From the NCBI GenBank assembly GCA_965657215.1, contig CBFHNR010000007.1, positions 68,970 through 132,969 of the forward strand: 64,000 nt of DNA, in the 5' to 3' direction. How positions within the stretch are numbered: the stretch's first letter is position 1; every line of letters starts with the position of its first letter. Shown piece by piece: positions 8,661-16,373 of this stretch. The notes beneath the pieces were generated by a model. The model was not told the origin of the DNA and searched no databases. It worked only from the letters and a program-made list of their open reading frames with translations. Both the position numbers and the translations under genes were made by a program. The DNA comes from JAHEJA01 sp965657215 (GTDB taxonomy: Bacteria > Pseudomonadota > Alphaproteobacteria > Rhodobacterales > Rhodobacteraceae).

Positions 8661-9514
8661 GTAGATACCTCTGGCAAGGGAACCCCCAATATCCACCCTT
8701 CTTCTTGAATGATGGGCGACAGGTCTTTGGTGGCGAGTGTGTTTCCAACCACATCCGTTTCAAGAAATTCTTGGGTGACACGGTACACTTGCCTTGCGTC
8801 TTTGATATCAAAAATACCGCCGTCTTGCACGCCGTTTAGATCAAAATAAGAGGGATAGATTTCCGCCACTACGATAGACGCCGAGTCACAGGATTGAAAC
8901 GGCCAAACAGCCAGCTGGTCACCAAAGGTTTTCCGTAGTCTATTCACCATCGGAATGCCGAGCAAACTTTGCGATCCGACTGATCCTGTTGTGAATAATT
9001 TCCACACCGTTTGTGTTGAACTCACATATGTTTCACACAGACGGCGCTCTGGAAAACCGTGTCCCTGTCTTTGGCTACCTTTGTGCGGCAAGGCCTCTAA
9101 ATGGACTGTGCTTGGGCACCCCCAAAACGGGCCAATCCCCCTGCTTTGTTCATTGAGGCGTGCCGCGACATCGAAGCGATTGTTTCGATTATCTGGAGCA
9201 TCCATTATTTGCTCGGACAATACATCCCAGATCCCAAAGGCCTCGGCACGACCCGTTAGTGATGCGGCAAATCCAGTAGGATAGCCCAACGCAAAATCCA
9301 CTCCAAGGAGCACGCGATGACCTGCATCTGTTTCGGCGTTTAGTGTTGCGAGCAAATAGTCAAAACAAGCCTCTCTTGTTCGGTGATACTTTGGCGTTTC
9401 GATATCGCCACCTCGCCGCCCAAGGCAGGTATAAATCGCATCCGCGCAAGGGTTAGCAGGAGACGGTTTGGATCGCGAAGACCAGTCTAGCGTTATGACC
9501 ACATCTGGGATCAA
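8657..9514 (-). CDS. DUF429/RNase-H-fold-like protein of the molybdenum-cofactor operon
   Basis: A 285-residue protein that alphaproteobacterial annotations loosely label molybdopterin-guanine dinucleotide synthesis because of its position. It has no MobA nucleotidyltransferase loop. Instead it shows widely spaced acidic strand motifs: VVITLDWSS at the start, VLLGVDFALGYP (about 68-79), NRFDVAARLN, an AEIYPSYF segment and IKDARQVYRV, an arrangement resembling DUF429 proteins with an RNase-H-like fold. The start appears to be TTG at 9512-9514, forming a TTGA overlap with the mobB stop; a GTG three codons inside is an alternative. The overlaps on both sides tie it to the Moco operon. The reaction is unknown. 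Confidence 0.72.
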   Translation of the reverse strand: MIPDVVITLDWSSRSKPSPANPCADAIYTCLGRRGGDIETPKYHRTREACFDYLLATLNAETDAGHRVLLGVDFALGYPTGFAASLTGRAEAFGIWDVLSEQIMDAPDNRNNRFDVAARLNEQSRGIGPFWGCPSTVHLEALPHKGSQRQGHGFPERRLCETYVSSTQTVWKLFTTGSVGSQSLLGIPMVNRLRKTFGDQLAVWPFQSCDSASIVVAEIYPSYFDLNGVQDGGIFDIKDARQVYRVTQEFLETDVVGNTLATKDLSPIIQEEGWILGVPLPEVST

Positions 9515-10002
9515 AGACCGACCTCGCCCATAATGAAGTCCGCAATCGCGCGCGTGTCGTTTAAATCGAAAACGGGGCGATCCACATCGAGAGGGCTATC
9601 ACTCGCAATCGCTCGAATGGTGTCGTCCTCAGGGGCGATCAAGGGGTTGCCCGTTTCTGCGCGAAAGGCTTCGATCTTGGGATGGCGATCCCGTTTGTAG
9701 CCCTCGACCAGCACCAAATCCACGGGTGCTAACTTAGACAACAAGGTTTGCAACGTCGGCTCGTCTTCGTCCCGCAACTCGTGCATTAGGGCAAATCTAT
9801 TCCGAGACGCCAAGAGAACTTCGCTCGCGCCCGCCTCGCGATGGCGGTGGGAATCCTTGCCGATATGATCCACATCGAAACTATGATGCGCATGCTTTAC
9901 CGTTGACACCCTTAGCCCTCTTGTAACGAACTCAGTGACCAAACGCTCCATCAGTCCTGTTTTACCCGCGTTCTTCCATCCCGTCACACCATAGAGTTTC
10001 AT
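9511..10002 (-). CDS. mobB: Molybdopterin-guanine dinucleotide biosynthesis protein B
   Basis: A GTP-binding accessory protein for attaching GMP to molybdopterin. The P-loop GWKNAGKTGLMERL lies at residues 7-20, followed by KHAHHSFDVDHIGKDSHRHREAGA, a highly conserved MobB block, and the VLVEGYKRDRHPKIEAFR segment near residue 100. At 163 residues it has normal length. Four-nt overlaps with mobA upstream and the DUF429-like gene downstream indicate translational coupling. It assists MobA to make the bis-MGD cofactor used by DMSO-reductase-family enzymes such as formate dehydrogenase. Confidence 0.93.
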   Translation of the reverse strand: MKLYGVTGWKNAGKTGLMERLVTEFVTRGLRVSTVKHAHHSFDVDHIGKDSHRHREAGASEVLLASRNRFALMHELRDEDEPTLQTLLSKLAPVDLVLVEGYKRDRHPKIEAFRAETGNPLIAPEDDTIRAIASDSPLDVDRPVFDLNDTRAIADFIMGEVGL

Positions 10003-10616
10003 GCGATGCCTCCTAATAACGTGCGCGCTGTTTCAAGGTCTTGTGGTGTGTTTACATTGAAAAACGGATCAAAGGGAACCGTGTCAAATTCAACCAATTG
10101 ACCACCATGCCGATCCGTCCACATGACCACTTTGCGAACGCCGTCCAACAGTGCCGCGCGCAAATCATCACGCAGGGCCACAGGCCAAAGGCCAAAGGTC
10201 GGATGACGATAGAGCCGCCCCTCTTCGCGCGTAGCGGACAAGACCAAGGGATGGGCCATGCCATGCCCTTTGGCCGTCAATCGCGCGACCAAATCCTTTG
10301 GGAAAAACGGCGTGTCGGCAGCCACTGTCACAATGGTCTCTGCCCCTTGCTCATGCGCCCAATCAAGACCAGCCAAGACACCTGCGAGAGGTCCGACAAA
10401 ATCGGGAATGCTATCTTGCATTACGGGATAGGGCATATCAGAAAACCGCGACGGATCGCCATTTGCGTTCAAGGCAATCTGATCAACCTGCGGCTCTAAT
10501 CGCGTCATCACATGATCCAACAAAGACCGCCCAGCAAGATCAAGGCGCCCCTTGTCCCCGCCCCCCATGCGACGGGCTTGACCACCCGCTAAAATGACCC
10601 CCAATGGTCGCGTCAT
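9999..10616 (-). CDS. mobA: Molybdenum cofactor guanylyltransferase
   Basis: Transfers GMP from GTP to Mo-molybdopterin to form the MGD cofactor. The N-terminal nucleotidyltransferase signature is LAGGQARRMGGGDKG (about residues 9-23), matching the family pattern LAGG-x3-R-M-G-G-x-D-K. The metal-binding Asp is in the VAADTPFFP motif near residue 100, and HPTFGLWPV is present further on. Length 205 residues is normal. ATG 10614-10616 overlaps the fdhD stop by 4 nt, and its own stop overlaps mobB by 4 nt, so the operon order fdhD-mobA-mobB is fully coupled. Confidence 0.93.
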   Translation of the reverse strand: MTRPLGVILAGGQARRMGGGDKGRLDLAGRSLLDHVMTRLEPQVDQIALNANGDPSRFSDMPYPVMQDSIPDFVGPLAGVLAGLDWAHEQGAETIVTVAADTPFFPKDLVARLTAKGHGMAHPLVLSATREEGRLYRHPTFGLWPVALRDDLRAALLDGVRKVVMWTDRHGGQLVEFDTVPFDPFFNVNTPQDLETARTLLGGIA

Positions 10617-11497
10617 TTGGACGATCCTTTTCGACCAGACTTTTTAGGCTCCTCATGGATTTGATCGGGATCAATGTCCCAATCTAATCTGTCCTCTCCA
10701 GAGAGACAGATAAACCGCTTACCTCGCATACGACCAATCAACGTCAACCCAACCTGTCGGGCAAGGTCCACCCCCCAAGCGGTGAAGCCTGAGCGAGACA
10801 CCAAAACAGGAATGCCCATCTGTGCCGTTTTTATCACCATCTCAGAGGTGAGGCGTCCTGTCGTATAGAGAATTTTGTCCTCACTCGATGCCCTCTCAGA
10901 ATACATCCAACCCGCGATTTTATCGACCGCATTATGTCGGCCGACATCCTCCATATAAACAAGGGGTTGATCCGCTTGGCATAGCACCGATCCATGAATT
11001 GCGCCTGCTTCTAAATAGAGCGACGGCATTCTGTTGATTTGATGTGCGAGATTATAAAGCCACGATGTCCGCACCTGAGTTGGAGCCAATTGAATGTTTT
11101 CTAGCCCTTCCATCATATCCCCGAACACAGTCCCAACAGCACATCCACTTGTCCGCGTCTTTTTCTGAAGCTTATCTTCATAATTGGTGGCAACCTCGGT
11201 CCGCACAACGACTGTTTCAATGTCGTCGTCATAGTCAACACGCGTGACATGATCGCTCGCTTTGAGCATGCCTTGATTGCGTAAAAAGCCAAGCGCCAAG
11301 TATTCTGGATAATCGCCAATCGTCATGGCGGTCACAATTTCCTGAGAATTCAAAAAAATCGTCAGAGGACGTTCTTCGACAACTGAAATTTCACTCAACT
11401 GACCTGTATGATCATAGCCCGAAATTGGGCGTGTCAGGGTCGCATTGGTCAGATCCGGTGCAATAATTAGATCGTCGGTGTCGCCTTGGCGTGCCAT
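10613..11497 (-). CDS. fdhD: Formate dehydrogenase accessory sulfurtransferase FdhD
   Basis: Transfers sulfur from a cysteine desulfurase to molybdenum cofactor so that formate dehydrogenase can be matured. Family blocks visible are EERPLTIFLNSQEIVTAM, DYPEYLALGFLRNQGML, DVGRHNAVDKIAGW, ILYTTGRLTSEMVIKTAQMGIPVLVSRSG. The sulfur-carrying loop reads RTSGCAVGTVFGDM, with a single Cys rather than the two-Cys CxxC of E. coli FdhD. The frame is open 13 codons further upstream, but ATG at 11495-11497 is preceded by GAGGAG nine nt away and is preferred, giving 294 residues. First gene of the Moco operon; no formate dehydrogenase structural genes are in the window. Confidence 0.92.
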   Translation of the reverse strand: MARQGDTDDLIIAPDLTNATLTRPISGYDHTGQLSEISVVEERPLTIFLNSQEIVTAMTIGDYPEYLALGFLRNQGMLKASDHVTRVDYDDDIETVVVRTEVATNYEDKLQKKTRTSGCAVGTVFGDMMEGLENIQLAPTQVRTSWLYNLAHQINRMPSLYLEAGAIHGSVLCQADQPLVYMEDVGRHNAVDKIAGWMYSERASSEDKILYTTGRLTSEMVIKTAQMGIPVLVSRSGFTAWGVDLARQVGLTLIGRMRGKRFICLSGEDRLDWDIDPDQIHEEPKKSGRKGSSK

Positions 11498-11605
11498 CCC
11501 TGTCGTCTCCTCGTGTGGGTGAAACCACCCGTCCAATTCCGCTCACCAAGAGATAGTATTTTTAGCGAAAGGCCAAGGGGCAATGCACCCTCGGCATTTG
11601 TTAAT

Positions 11606-12220
11606 TCATTGTGGGTTCACAAGAGACGCATCATAGGCGCGCAATGCTTTGGATTTGTCGGCATCGTCATATTCAAACAAGGCCTCTTCGCGCACGCCCG
11701 GGATGTCGCGAAAATTCTTCATCAAAGTGTATGGGAAAAAGGTCACTGAAATCGTGTCAAACCCTGGTAACTTGCGAAGCAATTGCGAAGTCGCGTTCGC
11801 ACACAGCGCAGAAAATACTGGTCCGTTGTTGATTGCTAGGCTCAGCGCTTGTTCTGCAACCGCTGGAGAAACCTCAACCGTTTGGATCACGACATGATGC
11901 GTTTTGCGCGCATGTGCACGTGTGTAAAAATCTAAGATTTGCGGAGTGATGCCATGTATCACGTCATTGCGTTCAACCAAGGCGTCATGACGCACTGTAC
12001 CAGCAGGGTCAAAAATAACACGCTGTGATCCACTGACCATCAACGCGGAATGGGCTCCATTTCCAGTTTCGTTATTTACCATAGTAAACAACGTCAGGCT
12101 TGGCGCGCCAGGATCGCGGTATCTTACGCGTTCGACCACCTCGTCTGGCGCCCAAACATATTGCCCAGCGCACCCTGAAAGAAGCGATAGGCAAATAAGT
12201 GATGCCAAAAAGAGGCGCAT
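11606..12220 (-). CDS. Lipoprotein, possible permuted papain-like (LRAT/NlpC-type) fold
   Basis: A 204-residue lipoprotein: type II signal MRLFLASLICLSLLSGC with lipobox LLSG-C17. I do not recognise a named family. The mature part has a strand containing NGAHSALMV (His-57), then RVIFDPAGTVRHD, and much later VFSALCANATSQLL (Cys-140) in a predicted helix. A His on a strand well before a Cys at a helix start is the order seen in circularly permuted papain-like (LRAT/YiiX-type) hydrolases; this assignment is inference from motif order only. The neighbours are a cytochrome oxidase subunit IV gene upstream (18 bp before its start) and fdhD downstream. Confidence 0.6.
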   Translation of the reverse strand: MRLFLASLICLSLLSGCAGQYVWAPDEVVERVRYRDPGAPSLTLFTMVNNETGNGAHSALMVSGSQRVIFDPAGTVRHDALVERNDVIHGITPQILDFYTRAHARKTHHVVIQTVEVSPAVAEQALSLAINNGPVFSALCANATSQLLRKLPGFDTISVTFFPYTLMKNFRDIPGVREEALFEYDDADKSKALRAYDASLVNPQ

Positions 12221-12237
12221 CCCATGCCCCTTTTTGA

Positions 12238-12372
12238 TTAACCGTTTACGATTGCCAAAACAACCAAAGCAACGATACAGGCGATTGCGGCCTTTGTCGT
12301 CATGGTGATGAAGCCTTCGAAGGCTTTTTCTTGTTCAGTTGTGTCCATAGAACCGTGTTTGTGCTCAGCCAT
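12238..12372 (-). CDS. aa3-type cytochrome c oxidase subunit IV (44-residue protein)
   Basis: A very short gene found by reading the gap between longer frames. It encodes 44 residues: an N-terminal soluble part (MAEHKHGSMDTTEQEKAFEG), then FITMTTKAAIACI and a single hydrophobic helix VALVVLAIVNG ending in TAA. This is the exact architecture of the bacterial aa3-type cytochrome c oxidase subunit IV microprotein family (COX4_pro_2), a one-helix peripheral subunit of the proton-pumping oxidase found in Rhodobacterales. ATG 12370-12372 is preceded by GAAAGG. The main oxidase subunits are not in the window, as is usual for this gene. Confidence 0.9.
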   Translation of the reverse strand: MAEHKHGSMDTTEQEKAFEGFITMTTKAAIACIVALVVLAIVNG

Positions 12373-12467
12373 AAGTGAACCCTTTCGTCAGTAATTTTTG
12401 TCTGGTTATCGGATTCTTTACACGCTGTCACCACAAGAAGTGGTCTTTATGGTCGCAGTTTAAGGAA

Positions 12468-13496
12468 CTATTGCGGCTTTGCACGAAAGCGAAAGGCGCC
12501 GTCTGGGTCCAATTCACGGGTGACACGCCCATTTTGATAGAGATGATTCACATGCGCTACGGCCTCGACCAGCGCCAATCCATATTCACCCTCACCAATC
12601 GTGCGCTTGAATAAGGGCTGAAAACACTCCGCCGCAGTACGCGGTTCATCCAAAAACGTAATCAATCGCTCCAGCGCAGAATGATGGTTTTCAATCAATT
12701 GGGTTAACCGGTGGGGCAACCCTTTGAAGGGCAATTTGTGGCCTGCCAAAACCAAGTGGTCCTCTTTGGCCAGAGTGCTAAATCGCTCACAACTTTCGAG
12801 CCACTCACCAACGGGATCTGCGTCGGGCTCAGTCGCATAAACCCCTAAATTTGGACTGATTGAAGAAATAATTTGATCGCCGGAAATAACCAAATTGTCA
12901 TCCATGCTCCAAAACGTTGCATGCTCTGGAGAATGCCCATTACCACAATGAACCGTCCAACGACGCCCCCCCATTGTTACAACATCATCTTGCTTTATCC
13001 GCTTGAAGCCAAGTGGCATGGGATAGACCGCATCAGCAAAGTTGAACGGTTTCCCGTTCGCGCGCTCGGCGCGAATCTCTTTATCCATGCCCGCCCGCGT
13101 CCAAAATTCTAATGTCTCGGCAACGGGCAGCTCTTGGACATCCAGACATAGCATTCGCGAAAATAGCCATGCCGTGCGCGTTGTCCATAGTTCAGCACTA
13201 TGCTCGGTTTGAAACCACCCAGCCAAGCCAACATGATCAGGATGATGGTGCGTGACAATCACGCGCGACACAGGTTTGCCCCCCAATGGAACCTCAAGCA
13301 AGTTTTCCCAAATCCGCCGCGTGGTTTTGGAGCTCATACCTGTGTCAATGATCGTCCAACTGTCCCCATCATCCAAGGCGTAGACATTGACGTGATCCAG
13401 CTTCATCGGCAAGGGAAGGCGCATCCATTTAACGCCCTCTGCAATATCAATCGCTTCGCCAGATTTGGGGGGATCAGTCCAAGGGGTCTGTACCAT
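12468..13496 (-). CDS. MBL-fold metallo-hydrolase
   Basis: A 342-residue metallo-beta-lactamase-fold hydrolase with the di-metal motif VTHHHPDHVGLAGW (H-x-H-x-D-H, about residues 82-95), then CGNGHSPEHATFW and DQIISSISPNLG, and a final LAGHKLPF segment, all at the expected glyoxalase-II-like spacing. The C-terminal third (from about 265) is a helical winged-helix-like extension seen in the larger members. It starts 2 bp after the stop of the DmdC-like acyl-CoA dehydrogenase, so the two are one operon; by context it might hydrolyse a thioester or related metabolite of that pathway, but the substrate cannot be read from the sequence. Confidence 0.85.
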   Translation of the reverse strand: MVQTPWTDPPKSGEAIDIAEGVKWMRLPLPMKLDHVNVYALDDGDSWTIIDTGMSSKTTRRIWENLLEVPLGGKPVSRVIVTHHHPDHVGLAGWFQTEHSAELWTTRTAWLFSRMLCLDVQELPVAETLEFWTRAGMDKEIRAERANGKPFNFADAVYPMPLGFKRIKQDDVVTMGGRRWTVHCGNGHSPEHATFWSMDDNLVISGDQIISSISPNLGVYATEPDADPVGEWLESCERFSTLAKEDHLVLAGHKLPFKGLPHRLTQLIENHHSALERLITFLDEPRTAAECFQPLFKRTIGEGEYGLALVEAVAHVNHLYQNGRVTRELDPDGAFRFRAKPQ

Positions 13497-13498
13497 CC

Positions 13499-15217
13499 CT
13501 AGGCGCTTAACTCATCAATGGTCATGGAATAAAGGTCCGAGGCCCCTTGGCATGATTGTTCAAGCAATCCTTTATACTCAGGCAAGATTGAGGTGACGTA
13601 GAATTTGGCTAATTTTGTACGCGGCCCATTCCCGTCTTCTGCCAAAGCAGCGCGAAGATGATAAAAGCCACCCAAGACGCGGGCAAAGGCCTTGAGGAAT
13701 GACACTGAGCCTGCAAAACGATCGTTCACATCTTTCTGTGCAACCATCCAGTCTATTGCCTCGCGCAATGATTCTGTAGATTGCCAAATGGGCTCAACAA
13801 GATCCGGCATTTTTGAGCGCGCCGTTTCTAATGTGGCTTGGATATCATCCAGCAAATGAAAGGCCGCTTCGCCACCATCCATGAGCTTGCGACCAACGAG
13901 GTCCATGGCCTGAATGCCATTCGTCCCCTCATAAATCGCCGTCACGCGCACATCGCGATAATATTGTGCAGCACCCGTTTCTTCAACAAAGCCCATACCG
14001 CCATGAACCTGAACGCCCATTTCGGCAATGCGACACCCTGTATCCGTACCAAATGCCTTGGAAATCGGCGTGAGCAACGCGGCTTGAGCCGACCATTCAG
14101 CCCCTCCCGTCGCGGTGGCCATATCAATTGCAACCGCATTCGCTAAGGCAATCGAACGGGCGACAAAGATATCCGACTTCATCGTTAAAATCATACGACG
14201 CACATCGGCATGATCAATGATAGCGCCACTTCCCTCAGGAACGGGTGTGCGGCCTTGTTTGCGATCTAGGGCATAGGCCAGCGCGTGCTGATAGGCCCCT
14301 TCCGCCGCGCCGATCCCTTGGCCACCGACACCGAGGCGCGCATTGTTCATCATCGTAAACATGGCGCGCATGCCGTCATGCGGTTCACCGACCAACCACC
14401 CAGTCGCGCCATCATATTGCATGACAGCGGTTGGCGATCCGTGAAGACCCATTTTATGTTCAAGGCTCACAACTTTTAAGGAATTCGCCACACCAGGCGT
14501 ACCGTCCGCATCAGGGATCCATTTGGGAACGATAAACAGGGAAATCCCTTTTGTACCTGGGACACCATCTGGCAAGCGCGCCAAAACAAGGTGGCACACG
14601 TTTTCGGAAAAATCATTGTCGCCCCAAGAAATATAAATCTTTTGCCCTGAAACCGCATAAGTACCATCGCCATTTGGTTCAGCTTTAGACCGCAAAGCCC
14701 CCACATCAGAGCCAGCCTGCGGTTCCGTTAGGTTCATCGTCCCGCACCATTCGCCTGAAATCAGCTTCGGCAAATAGAGCGATTTGATGTCATCGCTTGC
14801 ATGGTGTTCCAAGGCTTCGATCTGGCCTTGCGTCATCAATGGATTAAGCTGAAGCGACAAACAGGACGCCGCCATCATTTCATTGACCGCCGTCGTCACT
14901 GTCATCGGCAAGCCCATTCCACCATATTCAGGCGAAGCAGACATACCGACCCATCCCCCGTCGGCTATGGCTTTATACGCTTCACCAAACCCTTTGGACG
15001 TGCGAACCACACCGTTTTCCAAAACGGCTGGATCCAGATCGCCACTACGTTGGATGGGATACATAACCTCCTCGGTCATGCGACCTGCTTCGGTTAGGAT
15101 CGCAGTGACCATATCCCCATTCGCCTCTTCAAAGCGGGTGGTTTTCGTAACTTGATCAAAATCCACAACATGATCAAAGATATAGCTGTACTCATCAACA
15201 GGGGCGCGATACGGCAT
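13499..15217 (-). CDS. Acyl-CoA dehydrogenase, DmdC-like (3-methylmercaptopropionyl-CoA dehydrogenase family)
   Basis: FAD-dependent alpha,beta-dehydrogenation of an acyl-CoA. At 572 residues it is longer than classic acyl-CoA dehydrogenases (about 380) because it has the N-terminal cap beginning MPYRAPVDEYSYIFDHVV and a C-terminal four-helix extension, both typical of the DmdC group that oxidises methylmercaptopropionyl-CoA from DMSP. Core motifs: MNLTEPQAGSDVGAL, HKMGLHGSPTA, GGMGFVEETGAAQYYRD, and the catalytic Glu in AIYEGTNGIQA. Electrons would pass via ETF to the ETF-QO at 4-5.7 kb. Several DmdC paralogues per genome are usual in this group, and other acyl-CoA substrates remain possible. 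Confidence 0.88.
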   Translation of the reverse strand: MPYRAPVDEYSYIFDHVVDFDQVTKTTRFEEANGDMVTAILTEAGRMTEEVMYPIQRSGDLDPAVLENGVVRTSKGFGEAYKAIADGGWVGMSASPEYGGMGLPMTVTTAVNEMMAASCLSLQLNPLMTQGQIEALEHHASDDIKSLYLPKLISGEWCGTMNLTEPQAGSDVGALRSKAEPNGDGTYAVSGQKIYISWGDNDFSENVCHLVLARLPDGVPGTKGISLFIVPKWIPDADGTPGVANSLKVVSLEHKMGLHGSPTAVMQYDGATGWLVGEPHDGMRAMFTMMNNARLGVGGQGIGAAEGAYQHALAYALDRKQGRTPVPEGSGAIIDHADVRRMILTMKSDIFVARSIALANAVAIDMATATGGAEWSAQAALLTPISKAFGTDTGCRIAEMGVQVHGGMGFVEETGAAQYYRDVRVTAIYEGTNGIQAMDLVGRKLMDGGEAAFHLLDDIQATLETARSKMPDLVEPIWQSTESLREAIDWMVAQKDVNDRFAGSVSFLKAFARVLGGFYHLRAALAEDGNGPRTKLAKFYVTSILPEYKGLLEQSCQGASDLYSMTIDELSA

Positions 15218-15342
15218 GAGCTCTCCTAGAATAAAAGCGACATTACGGTTGGCACACAGCTCAAGAAACAGTATGCGATGTGTGCGGTTATTGCTAAATT
15301 ACCGATGTCCCCAACCCCTTCAACCAAAACGCAACGTCAAAC

Positions 15343-16293
15343 ATGGTAATCCACCCTACTGAAATTTTGGACCCCACGTCATTCTCTATTGAGCGCGCTG
15401 CACAGTTGCTTGTTCAGGGTCGATTGGTGTCGTTTCCGACTGAGACTGTCTATGGATTGGGGGCGGATGCGACCATTGAGTCGGCCGTAAAAGCCATCTA
15501 TGCAGCCAAAGGGCGACCCAGTTTTAACCCCCTGATTGCGCATGTCTCATCTGTCGAGATGGCCAAAGACTACGTCGAATGGTCAGAGGTGGCGGATGTG
15601 TTGGCCTCCGCGTTTTGGCCAGGGCCTTTGACGCTCGTTCTTCCCCTGAAGCCAAACAGTGCAATTGCGCCGACGGTAACAGCAGGGTTGGAGACTTTGG
15701 CTATTCGCCTGCCTGCGCATCCCTTGGCGCAGCAAGTGTTGGAACACACTGGACGGCCTGTCGCGGCGCCGTCTGCAAACCCAAGTGGGCGGATTAGCCC
15801 AACAACGGCAGCGCATGTGTTCGAGGGGCTTAACGGTAAAGTTGACGTAATCTTAGATGGCGGTCCCTGTGACGTTGGTTTGGAATCTACGATTGTTGGC
15901 CTTGCTCCAATTCCAACAGTTTTGAGACCAGGGAGCATTACCGAAAACGACCTCGAAACCGTCCTTGGCCACCCGATGACCCACTATCAAGACGGAAGCC
16001 ATATTTCGGCCCCTGGTCAAATGCTGTCGCACTATGCCCCAAACGCTGAGGTCAGATTGAACGCAGACACATTCTCCCAGGATGAGCTGAAACTAGGTTT
16101 TGGCGCGATGGAATGTGATTTAAATTTGTCTGAGGGCGGCGACCTGGACGAGGCCGCGCGTAATCTATTTTCTATGTTGCGGCAATTAGACAAAAACGGT
16201 CAAGGCACAATAGCGGTTGCCCCGATCCCTAACCATGGCATTGGTGTTGCGATCAATGACCGTCTAAAACGCGCAGCGGCCCCCAAAGACTAA
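15343..16293 (+). CDS. L-threonylcarbamoyladenylate synthase (Sua5 type)
   Basis: Makes threonylcarbamoyl-AMP from threonine, bicarbonate and ATP for the universal t6A37 modification of ANN-decoding tRNAs. The N-terminal YrdC domain (about 10-200) shows the KxR-like RLVSFPTETVYGLGADA and YAAKGRPSFNPLIAHV blocks, plus RLPAHPLAQQVLEHTGRPVAAPSANPSG. The C-terminal extension (about 225-316), with the linker SAPGQMLSHYAPNAEVRL, distinguishes Sua5 from short TsaC/YrdC. Length 316 residues fits Sua5. It is divergent from the acyl-CoA dehydrogenase across a 125-bp spacer. Confidence 0.92.
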   Translation: MVIHPTEILDPTSFSIERAAQLLVQGRLVSFPTETVYGLGADATIESAVKAIYAAKGRPSFNPLIAHVSSVEMAKDYVEWSEVADVLASAFWPGPLTLVLPLKPNSAIAPTVTAGLETLAIRLPAHPLAQQVLEHTGRPVAAPSANPSGRISPTTAAHVFEGLNGKVDVILDGGPCDVGLESTIVGLAPIPTVLRPGSITENDLETVLGHPMTHYQDGSHISAPGQMLSHYAPNAEVRLNADTFSQDELKLGFGAMECDLNLSEGGDLDEAARNLFSMLRQLDKNGQGTIAVAPIPNHGIGVAINDRLKRAAAPKD

Positions 16294-16373
16294 ATACGTT
16301 CATTGATGGCTCAATTGAGATACTCGCGGGAAATTTACTTGGCTTTTCCATAAAATTCGAACATCACCGTCCT

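Noticed and set aside
10041..10499. 152-residue plus-strand frame in mobA
   Set aside because: Antisense to conserved MobA motifs, no start context and no domain.
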